A DNA stretch of 64,000 bases from Limonium bicolor (taxonomy: Eukaryota > Streptophyta > Magnoliopsida > Caryophyllales > Plumbaginaceae), in the NCBI GenBank assembly GCA_023374045.1, contig CM041782.1, forward strand, positions 250,875,810 through 250,939,809, read 5' to 3'. Below, one piece after another: positions 47,501-60,753 of the stretch. A model generated the notes under the pieces. The model searched no databases and was not told the DNA's origin. It saw only the letters and a program-made list of their open reading frames with translations. Position 1 is the stretch's first letter. Each line of letters begins with the position of its first letter. Position numbers and translations under genes: made by a program.

Positions 47501-50185
47501 GGGATGATTTTGTAAATAAAGGAAACTATGGTTTATGGAAAAGAATAAGGTTTAATATATTTGCCTATGTGGCAATATAAAATAGTTTTGTATAGAAACT
47601 ATAGGTTATAAATTAAAGGAAATAAGAATATCATATCAAATGATATTAGCATATGGAGTAACATTACATTATGTTATGTGGTCAAAATAGAATTTAAATA
47701 AATTCAAGGGCTTAACCGAATTGTTAAAGGTTGGAAAATGAATTTTAGACTAAGGTCTATAATGTTATAAAAGTTATAACAATTATATGGTTTAGGTGGA
47801 ATTAATATAAGTAAGGATATTCACATGAAATAATGTGACAACTATAAATAAATGGGATTTATAAACTAAGGTATTTATTGAATAAACCTTAGGAGTTGTG
47901 ATTATACAACATAAATGTTACATAATATTAGGATAATAATCTTAATACAAGTTGTATGATATAATACAACTAATGGGAATGATCATCTAAAAGAAGATGA
48001 TAAAATGTAACATAAAATATAAGAGTCTATTTAACTCATGGGAATTACCTACGTGGTGAATATATACATACACAAGAATAATGTATATAAGGTGGATATA
48101 TATATTTTGGTTGGAAACCATATGATTTAATGGTGGTGGTTATTCTAAAAAAAATATATAGTTACAAACTATATGTTATGAGTCTTTGAATGATACAATA
48201 CGAAAAAGGATATAATACAATCATGCATGAATACATGCAACTATAGGTTACGTACCTAAATTAAATGGGTGGATAAGATTAAAAAGAAATATAACGAATT
48301 AAACTTAATAGCTGAAAAATATGACGTATGGGTTTTAAGTAACAAAAACCGACTGTTTTAGAGAAACCCGTAACAAACAACTGAAGAAAACAGGGGTGAA
48401 CTGTCGGGGTTACTTATTATTCGGAAATACCGGATGTAGTTAATCATGGAGATTGACTTATAGTTTTAATACCGTTTAGATTATACTTCTGACAAGACGC
48501 TCGACGAGCTAGCGGACTACACGGAGCATAGGATCTTGCTGATTCATACTCCATCGTAATACGATCAGGGTGAACGGTATGTAAAGGGGTTTGATCCGAG
48601 TTGTCCTAAGGTTGCTCCTTGGGCTCGGATTTGGTTGATATAACTTGTATGTTGTTATGTGTCTCCGATTGTCTCTGAGGGCTTCCTCAGTTCAGACTTC
48701 TGTGTGATCTGTGACAAGATTGATTGTCTGAAGGTGTTAATTAATATGCATGAATTGTATATTTATAGCTGCTTATTATTTACTGTTGTTGAGTTAACAG
48801 TATCGGTTCGTATATATGAACCAATATATATTAAACGAACTAGCGGCTAGGGTGGTATCTTATATGAGATATAAGGAACGTAAGTAAAACGTTGTAGCAC
48901 TATGATAATAACATATACATATTATTTGAGACTTTTGTACGGAGCATTGGCCTTTTCTATACGCCGCTCTCGTATCTAACACTGGATCCCGGGTTTACAG
49001 ACTCCGGATTGGACTAATGACCTTAGTCTGCTGTGTTAGAAAATTTGGTAATGCGATGCGATGGTATAATTAATTAATTAAAGGAATGGAAGTAAAGCCA
49101 AGAGGATGTGGCTCTTGGTGCGCGCTGTGATCACAAAAACGATACCAGGATGTCCGCGTACGGGTCCGTAAGTATCAAGAAAATTTCCCGTGAGCTAGAA
49201 TGGCTCGTTGGTCGGAGACTCTACCGTTGGAGTGGCTACTGCCGTGGGTGACCCGCCATAATATATGGGTAACTAGAGACATGTCGTTTTAACGAGACAT
49301 TGTCACTAGGTATAACTGAACAACTAAAACAATTGAGACTTATACAGTGGCGAACAATACCATGGACGAGACTTAATACTTGTTTATTATTCTCGTTGTT
49401 TCGCTTTGTTGTTCATTGGTTATACTTGTGGTTATTTTATTGTGTGTTGATGGTTGGATGGAGCCTACAAGGCTAAGGTAAATTAAATATGAAAACTGTA
49501 CGCTACGGCGAATGTACATTGTACATAATATTGTTATTACTCGATACGTTCGATATATAAACGTTGTATGGAATATTAAATGAATGTTTGGATATTTGGA
49601 TGGATGGTTGATTTTTATGGATATTTGGATGGATGGTTAAATTTATTATGCATGTTTATTACAGTAATGTTTATAACTGTAAAAGGGTAAAGCATGAAAC
49701 CAATCTAATAATAAGATGGTTAAAATGACAAGTGACCATTAGGGTCCAGACCCGGCATACTCAGCGTCTATCGCTGATACTACACCATTTCAGGTTGATG
49801 ATCATTGTTGAAGCTGAAGAGCAGGAACAGGGTAATTGGAGTTTTGCTTTTGTTACCACACATGGAGTTCACTGGGTTTAGCAATGAGGATGGTGTATGG
49901 TCGTATGGTATGGTTATGTATTTTTCTGGATTGGGTAGACGCTCACTTGTCGATGTTTATGATTTATGGATTTAGTATGATGTATAGGAGTTTCTCGTTA
50001 TCACTGCGGTTAGCAGCTTGTTTATTTTGGAAGTTGGATGTAGTTTGGCTACGTTGCTCGCATGGGCGAGTAATGGCCGGTGACACCGAGCGAGATTTGT
50101 AATTGTTATTTATTTTTCCGCTGTGAGACGTTTTAATTATTGCTACGTGAGGGATTATATCGTGATTATGGAGAGGGGTGTTACA
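44522..50185 (+). repeat. LTR C (5,664 bp)
   Basis: Complete LTR, TGAAATACCCC to GGGGTGTTACA. It differs from both A and B by many shared-state substitutions, for example GGAGACTAACTAGG (C) against GGAGGCTAACTAGG (A, B), GTGGAAGTTTGG against GTAGAAGTTTGG, and GTGACAAGATTG against GTGAAAAGATTG. It is followed by a damaged PBS (TGGTATAAGAG, 50190-50200). Confidence 0.92.
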
Positions 50186-52940
50186 GAAGTGGTATAAGAG
50201 TAACTCCAATAAAGGAATTACTAAACAATAAATAACAACAAACTTACAAACACGAGAACGCATGGATTCTCTTAAAGAAATCAACCAACCGTTATAAGCA
50301 ATATACTCAACAACAAAGAGGAGAAAAACCATCTCCCATTATTACAGTACGACCCATACCTTTAGGATAAAAATAACAAACATCTGCCAATACAAATACA
50401 CGAACCCATACCCATTGGGCAGGAAACCCAGGGAACCAAACATTCCTACGGGAGACCCCCAATAACAACAAGAAGGGAGTTTGACAACAGAATACTTCAT
50501 GAACGTGTGACAGACACTACGAGTTTATAAACGGGTTATGGGAAGACCAGACTCCATGGGAGCTTGTGGGCTCGACAGACTTATTCCTGAGTTAGTCGAG
50601 TAAGTAGCAATGTATCAGTACGGTACCTCATACACGTAGACAAGTGGTGAAAGGAACACAAGAGGTAGTCAACTCCACACGAAGGTCAGAAATGTAAACC
50701 CATACCAGTGTAAATAACCACCTAGAATAAATTAATGAGTAAACCCCCGTTTAACTAACGAAATTAAGGGAATCAACAACTTTCAAATATAATGTGACCA
50801 AGCCACAACTCCGCAAAGGAATGGCCAAAACACAGTAACTCAAAAGGAAGATCTCATGACAGTGGAGAAAATTGATAGTTAATTAAATGACAAGAAAGAA
50901 GACCCAACAAATGGGCGAATGAGAATATAATAACAAAAAAGGCTCAATAACCGTTTAAATCAACAATATGCAATACTCAGAAGCAACCATTTAATGATTA
51001 TAATCATTACCCGTAAACGGGAAAAAGAGAGAGAGAGCTACTCTCCAAATATAAAATATGTACAGCAACGCTAAATGATATCATAATTATGTATGTCCAA
51101 ATTAAGGACAGAGGTACGTTCTTAACCGAAAAGAGGTTGAACACAAGTACACTACTAACTAATAAACAATAAAGGCAAGCTAGAACACTAGCGGATGCCC
51201 TGAACTTTAAAGCAAATACCACAATAGATATACAACCGTCGAATTGACTGAAATATGGTGCGTGCGGAAGCGACCATTACAACCAACTATTTGAATGAAT
51301 ACATTCCCAAACACAGACGAGTAAAACTCGCACAGAACACAATGATGATAAATAAAATGGACGGCAGGCCATACAACAACCTAGCCTGTTAAAGGACATG
51401 CTCCAAAATAACTACTAAGTTCAACCATAACTCAAATATGAACTCACAAATATACAACGATATTCCTTATGAAAAACGTGTGAATACAAAAATATAAAAT
51501 ATAACTGAGGGAAATACCTCAACTGCCAAGAACATACCCGCACGTGATGTCAAATAGTGCAGGACACAAATGTGATTATGACAATGGATTCCCCTAATAA
51601 ACGGGATAACCCATACAATGAATGTTGCAAAACCGACACATGGGAAGCACAATATATATCAATGAGAAGTACATAACAAATATTTTAAATAAATACCTTA
51701 CTCCGGAACAAAACACCGGGAGACACGGGATTACAAGAATCATCCTCGTGCATTATTAATGATAACTCTTAAAGAAATTATTATGACTAGTGCAAGACAG
51801 CACTGAATACATATGATTATTAACATCATACTTTATTTCAACACTATATCAAAGAGTGAAGATAACAAAATCCTAAGGTATATTCCGATTACGAGTTCGA
51901 TCCAGTCATGTGCAGATACAACTAATGATACCGCACCGACTGAGATACCTCTGTTTCCAATTAACAAAGACCGTGAACGACACCGTCATAATGGAAGGAA
52001 GTCAGCAATAAACTGCTGCCAATAAACCACCTAAGACAACAATAGAACGAAGGGCATATTAGCCCCATATCCGTGGGTCTACAACTCAATACAGAGTGAG
52101 TAGGCCCAATAGAACGTGGTTGAGACAGCGCACCAAGTGCCCCATGCCTTTGCCTGGAAATATACGCACCTCACCTTCACATAATTTCTTTTAGAATTGA
52201 ATGGCTAAGTCGACCCACCTCTCAATATGAGAAAAACTCCACTCCGAAGTCTAGAAGACAAGAACGAGGGAAAACTTCCATGAGAGCCAAGTATCTAGCG
52301 CTTTTTGAATAGCGGTTGTTGTATACTTATGGGGTACGGGGGCGTAACCCTTTTTAAGGGGGGTAGAGCCTCTTGGCTGTGCACAGTGTGTGCACTAAAT
52401 TTAACGAGTCGTATTCGGGGCATACAATAAATTGTGGTTTATTGTCATTGTTGGTTGTTTGTTTGTCATGCGGGGCATGCATTGTTTGATTATATGTGCA
52501 TTGCACACTTGTGAATGTATGTGTTTGTACGTATCCACGAGATACTTATATGATGCTGTGATGAAGTATCTGAAAGATACATGTGATATATATATATATG
52601 TTTATGTTATGATTTTATAGATCCTACGCATAGTATCGTCTAGATACTGAATGGATCATAGTATAGAACAATGAAATGTGGAATGTTGAATGTTATGGAC
52701 ACTTCGGGGAGGTTGTCAAGATGGTTAGAATTGATATGAAACGATGGTGCTGATGGATTACCTATATCCATGTATTTGAATTAACCCCACACTTGAGGGA
52801 TATGTGCAATATGAGCACAAAACTATATGCGTGAATGTTACATCACATAAATGTACATTATGGGAATCATGGGTAGATATATTATATACCTATATGAGAA
52901 AAGACGACTTCGGGACGAAGTCTTTTTAAGAGGGGTAGAC
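50186..52940 (+). mobile_element. INT3: diverged, shortened internal region
   Basis: Only 2.75 kb. The gag region is missing: after the decayed PBS the first recognizable homology is to 29345-29590 (GGGAGTTTGACAACAGAATA and onward). There is no solo LTR where H2/H3 sit in INT1/INT2. An integrase-tail relic (AAGTATCTAGCGCTTTTTGAATAG near 52288-52312) precedes the conserved second PPT at 52356-52366 and a PPT with one mismatch at 52928-52939. It is an older relative of the tandem units. Confidence 0.72.
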
Positions 52941-53646
52941 TGAAATACCCCTAACTAATTACACATTGATTAAACATTTAATCAATTACATCAAGGCCTA
53001 AACACGCCTTAAAAATCAATTTAAAAACAACAATGGTCAACATAAAGCAAATATTGCACCCTTTGACCATTTAGAGTAAATATATACCCAAATGAACTCC
53101 TTAGGACATAAATTTTTTTCCTAAGCATTATAAATCATTAAAGAACGAAATAAAATTATTGGAAGACACTCCAACATCAAGAACAAGCATTAACATGCTT
53201 AAAAGTCACTTAGAGTAAAATGTGCTCTAAACAAGCTTTAAAGGTCTTGTGACCTCCGTTTGATTCCAAATCAAATTCCTAAGCTTAGTAATCATGTAAT
53301 AGATGTAATTAATCAATTACCAAAGAAAACCAAGCTCAAAAACAAGCTTTAACACAAAATTTGCACTAAGCTTCCTTAAAGCACATTTTTGTGAGATTAA
53401 CTTCAAAATGAGTTTTGTTTGATTTTAGGGCCTTGAATACCCTTAAATATACTAATGTGACATAATGTATCACATTATAATGTCTAAATAAAAGTTTTCA
53501 AAAAAATCAAAAATATGAGCATTGCTTTGTGAATAGTACCCAAAAAGAACATTTAATTACTTAATTTAACTAATGGTCAAACTTGTTCTTTGACCTTGGC
53601 TACTAATTGCCGCCTAATAGGCAGCTTCTCCTCACTTAATATCCGG
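52941..53646 (+). repeat. LTR D fragment, diverged from LTRs A-C
   Basis: Starts TGAAATACCCC after the INT3 PPT and aligns with the start of LTR C at an estimated 75-80% by eye. It breaks at 53646, where another LTR begins. Confidence 0.75.
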
Positions 53647-55879
53647 TGAAATACCTCGAACTTAAATATAGTGATTAAAATTATTCTAATATGTATTTAA
53701 GGGCCTAATAACGCCTAATTAATATTGGAAAGGAAAAATAAATCCAAAAGAAATGAAGAAACGCTTAAAAAGCGAAAAACACTAGATAAGCATTAAATAA
53801 CCATAGGAGGTACGAGACCTCGGTTAGAGTATTATATGGATTCTTAAGGATTAATAATGCCCAAAAAATATAAGGGAACAAATCCCGAAGAAAACGGATC
53901 CTTAAAATGGATTAAAAGCATAAATGAACCTTAAAGCGCGTTTTTTGAGGAAACCGGGAAAACACGACTTTAAGCGGGTTAAATAGACTCGTAATAATTT
54001 TGGTCAACCAAATGGTCATTAATAAATGTTAATGAAGGTTGATAACCAATAAAATTAAAGAAACGAGAAAATTCCGGAAAATGGGTTTCGGTTAGTAAAA
54101 ACTGTAACAACCGGGAAGTTGTGGGGTGAGAGTGTAATAAAATAAAACTAGTGTGTCCACTTTTGTAAATAAAAAGCAAAAATTTGAGTGTGTGTGTGTG
54201 TGTGGTCGGCAGCCCTCCCTCTCACACTCTTTTATTTACCTAATATGCTAAAGGACAAACAATTAAGTAAAGAAAAATAAAAACACTCTTTCACCTCTAC
54301 TCCCCCTCTTCACTCACGGTTTCCCCTCCCTCTCTATTCCTCTTCTTCCTCCTTGGGCGACAGCCATGGAGATTTGAGAAATCTCACACAAAACCCACCT
54401 TCTCTCCTCTTGTTCAACACTCAAACCTTGTCCAAAAATTATAAAAAAACATACCATTGGAATCCCCTTGCAAAGGAGAACATCTCCCTCCTTTCAAAAA
54501 TCCAAAAGCTCCAATGTAATTTTCATGGGTGGAAGCCATTTGAAGATTTGAGTCCACCATTAGAAGCTCTTCCTCCACCTTGATGTTTTGAGGTAAAAAG
54601 AAATTCGAAAATCCACCATTTCTAGCCCTTGTTTGCATTATAAGAATTTTCAGATTTTGAACTCTTTGTTCCTTATGCTCCAGCCGATTTTGGCTTCTCC
54701 ATTGGGCTAGGAATCTTACTCTCTTGCTAACCAAGGACCTCACTCATTGGTTGGAAGGTAATAGCTTTTCTTAAACCCTAAAAATATGCTTTAAGCTTTA
54801 GGTTAATTAAGGGTAGTATTGAAATGGTATTGTGTATTGGTATGGAATGTAGCATTGGAGTGTGGACTCCATTTGAAATCGAGAACAAGAAGGAAATAAA
54901 GGAGAAGAAAGAAGAAGGAAAGAGAAAGGAAGAAAGAGAAATTAAGATCACAAGGTAAATGCTCTTACCGTGAGTTGGTTTGTAGTGGTAGTGTAACAGA
55001 TTTGAGTATTAGAAATGAGTAAAGTAAATGGGAATGAGTAGTAAGTATGTTGTAGTATAATGAGGAAGAGAATGTAACAGTTTTGAGGCTTTAAAAGATG
55101 TTTAAAAGCTTGGGTAAAACATTGGGAAGTAAATGTGTATGTGCAGGAATTTATTTGTGTTGTATAGTGTTGAATTGATATGGAAATTTGGGTATGAGTT
55201 GTGAGCTGAAATAATGTGTGGGCAAAGTGAAAAATATAGGGGAACCTATGCCCAAATTTGTATGGAAATTAGAGGACTTAGATGTATAAAGAGAGGGAAT
55301 AACCTAGACAATAACTAGGTGTGTTTTAGTAGTAGTTGTGAGTGACTAATCATGTTGAAAACAGATTTGGAGAAGAGTTAGGTAATGGGATGGAACTAGG
55401 ATGGTAGTAATGCATTTAGAATGCTAGGAGTAGCATTGGTCTAGGAAGTAAAGGATGGTAAGAATGGAAGTAAAAATCTGTAGCATTAGAGAAATGAAAA
55501 TTGTTGTAAGTATTGAAATGAAGTGAGGAAAAATTGTGTATGTAAATTAGAAGTGAGTAAGGAATTTGGTGGATGAACTAAGGCAATTTGAGGGCCTAAT
55601 TAGTGTAAAAACATGTGGGAGTACATGTAGGAAGATTGGGGAAACAATGGGAAAAGGAAGAACTGAAAACAGATTTAAAAACTAAAGTACTGGGCCGGAC
55701 CGACCTTGGGACCGAACTTACAAGGTCGGTCGAGCCTTAAAATACAAAGACGGGAAGTCTTCCGACTTCGACCGACCTTGGGGACCGAACTTGCAAGGTA
55801 GGTCAAGTCAAAATTTGTGAAGGCCAGAAGTCTACTGGAATGGACCGACCTTAGGACCGAACTTGGGCAATGTCGGTCG
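53647..55879 (+). repeat. LTR E (5' part), different family
   Basis: Begins TGAAATACCTCG directly after the LTR D fragment. It has a (GT)n tract at 54187-54203, CT-rich leader sequence (54280-54360), three donor-like sites (GT at 54593, 54758, 54955) and a palindrome array at 55695-55880. It is cut by the minus-strand LTR at 55880, and its remainder is not in the window. Short ORFs here have no motifs. Confidence 0.65.
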
Positions 55880-55880
55880 T
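55695..55880. repeat. ACCGAC/GTCGGT palindrome array in LTR E
   Basis: Three units of GACCGACCTT(G/A)GG, ACCGAACTT, then AAGGTCGGTCG or a variant, near 55699-55732, 55780-55807 and 55852-55880. The last is interrupted by the neighbouring insertion. It sits about 2.05 kb into the LTR, comparable to the array at 2592 (2.2 kb into its LTR). Confidence 0.8.
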
Positions 55881-58800
55881 GTAACACCCCATCCAACAAC
55901 AACGCACTTAACAACAATCTGCAGCGGAAATATACTTCATCACATTAATTAACCCGTTGGTGTTACACGCCGTTAACCACCCACGTGGCTAACAAGGCTA
56001 TTACATATTCATTGTATCGGTCTGATGGACTAGATTCCCGAGCGACTACACATTACTATCCCTTTCCATTAACAACTAAACATACACATACCTTCCAACT
56101 GTACCGAGTATCTACAAGCTGATGCCGATAACAATTTCGGTCTTACTACACCTACTATACATATATAACTTAAATGATTACCCATGTACAAACGACTACC
56201 CCGTCCTACTCTCGAACGGCTTCTAGCTCCTTGTACCTGAAAATAGGAAAAGAAGAGAAAAGGGTGGCCCCCCAGGGGCTCAGCACCTTTGCTGGTATGG
56301 TAATCCCGCAGCCCGCATGCTACCGGGCCACGCACAACTATTTGTCGTCTTAGCATGCGGTTGATTATATCAGAATCATGCATGTAAACTACAAATACAC
56401 AACACATTACACTGCACAACAATGGCTCATTAAAACAGCCAATACAACTACACTTAACAAATCACTCATTATGATCTTTAACCCCTAGAGTGTTTCTCCT
56501 TTAACGGAGCTATTTCCTTAATAGACGACACATACCCACCAATCGGGTTATCCTTAAACGCCTCTTACAATAAACTGGAATTCATATCCATAATCCACAT
56601 ACTCCACATCTTAACAACATATCACATCACATCGCAATAAGATTTGCAGCACAACAATAATACATAACATAACGGGAACGGTTCCCTTTACGAACCGGCC
56701 CCAAACATAGTCAGTTAGTTCACTTGTAGCCTAGAGAATGTTGCCAGTCTCATGATAAGCTCATTACATAACTCGTTACCGTCTCGTTAAATGAATGGAT
56801 AACTTAACACAAGGTGCCTCGGATATAGTGATCCGAGCACACCGAACAAACATAAACATAGTATGCCCTTGTGGCCCGACGTGAGTCAGTAAAATAGCCT
56901 TGGTTAAGCTAAAGGGAAGGTTGGAAACCAAATTGGAAAACAACCATAACATACAGAGAGGATCGAACCTGATATGACAACGACCCCCATACTCACACGC
57001 GTGGCCGGAACAGACCGGACTCCTCACTTCCCCCGTTAGCACTTGTTAGTAGTTCAACATTGAACTCAAATAACGAATCACAAACATTGGGTTAAGTCTT
57101 GCTAGACACACACACAAGGGAAGGGAGAGTCATACATTCACACACAAACATCACACACAAACATCACATGACTAACTCACGCATAGCCGTGGTTAGAACG
57201 TTCCTTAGGTCGGAAACGTTATCACCGGATACCGTTCTCTTATGTTTACCTAATAGTGGTTAACTAGCCCTTCATGCGCATTCGAGGTTACCGGTATCGG
57301 CACGTAAACACACAACAACAATAACGACTGTAAACTCGTTTCATGATTTATCTTATAACGTGGCAAACATACATGTCACAAGAAAACCAAACATGTCACC
57401 GGGGTTTCACTCTAACATGCCATCACATGTTCCTCGTAACATCTTTGAACAACTGGTAACATTACATTTACTTTTATTAACATCGGGGTAACATGATTGT
57501 TTAAAGTCTAATGCTCATAACTTATCCCCGTTAACTAGTTAAATAACTTCACATTTTAACTTGTTTTACTTTTACATTTTAATACAACTTTTCCCCCACT
57601 AAATTGTCATTATAACTCACTTAACATGTCCTTAACAATATTATAACATCATTACTTAATAATCCCCATCATCCCATAACCTTAAACAATGTTTTTGGTC
57701 CATACAACGCCTTGTCCGAACTTGTGTCCGGACTTCCCAAGTTCGGACACTATTCGAGGCTCAAATGGGTGTAAACAGACGACTGTCCGAACATGCGTCC
57801 GAGCTTCCCAAGTTCGGACGTTGTTCGAGGCCAAAACAGAATATAGAAATAGGTGTGTCCGAACGTCCAAGTTCGGACGGTAGTTCGGACACTGGTCGAG
57901 GCTTTGAAAACTTACGCGCAACAGGGCATGTCCGAACGTCCACGTTCGGACGGTAGTTCGGACGTGCCAAAACCTTCATCTTCTATACCTTTAAACACTT
58001 ACTCATTTCTTGTCAAAATGCCCAACACTTATAGATTCCCCTTAGGGTATAGCAGTCCCCACACATTATTTAGCCCTCTAAAATACTTTATGTCCTTCCA
58101 AAATTTTCTTCACAAGTTCAAAACATCTTCCTTACTTAAACATCATTTCCTCCTTGTACATCAACATACCTAAACCTTAACAAACTCCTCCAAGACTTTA
58201 GTACATCCCAAAAACCCATCGGATTTCTAGAACTTCCAAGATAATGCCTAAATCCTTCTTGCCTTCTAAAACACCTTAATGCACCTTCTTTCCCTAGTAA
58301 AACACTTAACCATTCTCAACACTTCCAAACTCACCAAAACTCATTTAAACACTTAAAACTTCTTATACATTATCTAAATTTTGACATGGGTTCTTCTAGC
58401 AACATTGCTATACCTAAGCACATAGATTCAATTAGACATTCAAGAACACCTAAATCCATCAAGGGTATTCTCACACACAAAACACTTAGGTTTTCACCCT
58501 TTCACAACCAAAACACTTAATCACTTAATACACATTCCTTACACACAAACATATTGTTTTTCCTCCTTTAACCATCCAAGACACTCACCTTCACAAAGCA
58601 TGTTCTTTACACATCTAAATCCTTAAACTACATTACATCATAATATAGTGCATAAACTAAATTGCTTGACACTTAGGTCTTAAATAACTTGGCTTTAGGC
58701 CCTTAAATAACATAACCAATAAACACTGAATTTCCCACATAATAATGCCTTTGACCTGCGATTACATACAACAACACATATGCCCTTTAATAGTTTCCTT

Positions 58801-60325
58801 GAGAGCATTTTACTAGGTCATTCACCATTGGCTCCTTAGGTATTTTATTAAGCAAATCAAGCTCATTTTTCCTAAGGCGTTTAAAACTACATTGAGATAG
58901 TTTGTTTACCTCTTTTCCTCTCAAACTTCTTTCTGTTTCCTTGAGCCGAAAATCAGCAAGGAGTTTGATCACTTGTCAACTTTCTAATCAATACACATAT
59001 AAGGGTAATGAGCTTAAGAATTCACACTTAAAAACTATATACAACCCTAGTTTAACATAGTGTTTTAATACACTAAGATGATATTTACCTTTGAATTGAA
59101 AGAGAACTTGAATATGTAACAAGAGAGGTTCCCACCAAGACCTTGAATGATTGGAATGAGCTATGAATGAGCAAGAGAAACCACCATTACATGGTGAATT
59201 TTCGGTCAACAACAAAAGTGAAAGAAATGAAGTTTTCTTTGGTTTTTCCTTACCTTGAGCAAAGGTGATCAAAGGCACAAAAATATAGACTCAAGCTCCT
59301 TACATGGTGAATCTCCATGGCACCAAAATGAGGCTTTTGAAGATTTGAAAAGATAGAATGGAGCTTTGCCTAACTAAGACAAATATGGTTTAGAATTGAA
59401 TTTGGATCATGGAGCTAGGAGTTAGAAGCTATGGAAGTTGGAGATGGTGGTTTGCTGTAGCAAAACCGATGGAGCTTCGGAGAAGATGAAGAAATCGATG
59501 GTGATGAGTGAAGGAGATAGAGAATGAGGTGAGAGGGTACCTTTATTAAGATATTATGTTTAAAAGCAAATAGTTCTTTTGCTTTATTACTTTCCTTAGT
59601 TATTGATGGTCAGTGTGGTGAGTCCACACATGAAAAACCGGCCCCCATCATACTTAGGGGTAGTTTGGTCTTGTGACCAATTAACTTACTCTATGACTTA
59701 AGTCATAAACTAGCATTTTTGTTACTATTCACAAAAACAAGGCACATTCTTGTGAAATTTTTGATTCCCATTGATTTAGACTTCCAAATGTGATACTAAG
59801 TAGTACACATGTTAATAAAGAGAATGATGGACATTTAGCCATTCAAAACTCATTTACAAGACAATTTTTCAAAAATGTGCTTTAAGGCTCCTTAAAGCAC
59901 ATTTGTGTTTTAACTGTTTTCAAGCTTGGTTTTCTTTGGTAATTGGTTTTATATGTTCATTAACATATTTATAAGGTATAGGTATGACCTTTAGGTCTTA
60001 TACAAATTATCCCAAGCTTAGAGCACATTTGCCCATATGACTTTAAGGTATTATTGTGTTTTGTTTGGTTTAATTGTCTACCAAGGTTTCCTAAGGACTT
60101 AATTAGACTTATTAAATCATAATTGACTTATTTAGTCTTGGTAGGTTCTTTGGGTCCTAACCAAGTCACTCCAAGCTTAGAGCATGTTTTTGCTCAAGCT
60201 GTGTCTTAGTGCTTTTATTGTGTTTTACTATGGTTTAAATTGTACAATGATGTTTTAAGGCACTTTTTAGCCTTTAAATATCATAGTTTAGTATTTAAAC
60301 AATATATTAAGGTTTGGGGTATTCA
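55880..60325 (-). repeat. LTR F (4,446 bp), minus strand, related to the 4-kb LTRs
   Basis: On the minus strand it starts TGAATACCCCAAACCTT and ends GGGGTGTTACA. A reversed PPT (60330-60345) lies on its right, so it is the 3' LTR of a minus-strand element. It aligns with 363-4359 at both ends and around the array: TGTATGGACCAAAAA follows the array in both. Divergence is moderate, so it is an older family member. It also has an acceptor-like TATTTTCAG (minus strand, near 56240). Confidence 0.88.
57714..57963. repeat. GTCCGAAC palindrome array in LTR F
   Basis: Four units bounded by GTCCGAAC and GTTCGGAC near 57714-57748, 57784-57820, 57857-57891 and 57930-57963, with internal TCCGGAC or TTCGGACGGTAG. 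It is at the homologous position to the array at 2592-2906 but with different spacers and unit interiors. Confidence 0.85.
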
Positions 60326-60753
60326 ATCTACCCCCCTTAAAAGAACTTCGTCCTCGAAGTTCACACTTCACACATCATTGGATTAGAATACGGGATTACT
60401 TATAAAAATAAAACTTTCATAACCAAACGCACTTTACATCACACCCTCGGACTTAATGGTCCGGGTAACACATTCACATCCATACATAACATAACATACT
60501 CACACGATAACCTCAGACTCAATGGTCCGGGTATCTTAACAACATTTGCAGATAAAACAACCCTTAGACTCTTGGGTCTGGTAACATAACAACATTTAGA
60601 CCCATAGGTCTTGATAACATAACAGCCTTAGGACACATAGGTCTATGTAACACAACACATTTAGACTCATAGGTCTTAATAACATACACTTTTGGAACTC
60701 AAGGTCAAAATAATATTTATTACACATACCACACAACATGTCATAGCATGTAT
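60326..60753 (-). other. 3' UTR piece of the F element with short repeats
   Basis: Contains the reversed PPT CTACCCCCCTTAAAA (60329-60343) and the conserved GAGGACGAAGTTC flank. After it come degenerate direct repeats of ACTCATAGGTCTTAATAACATA type (60450-60700). It is interrupted at 60754 by another LTR. Confidence 0.65.

Noticed and set aside
49964..50332. 122-residue minus-strand ORF across the LTR C end
   Set aside because: It crosses the LTR/internal border and has no homologous ORF in LTRs A or B and no motif.
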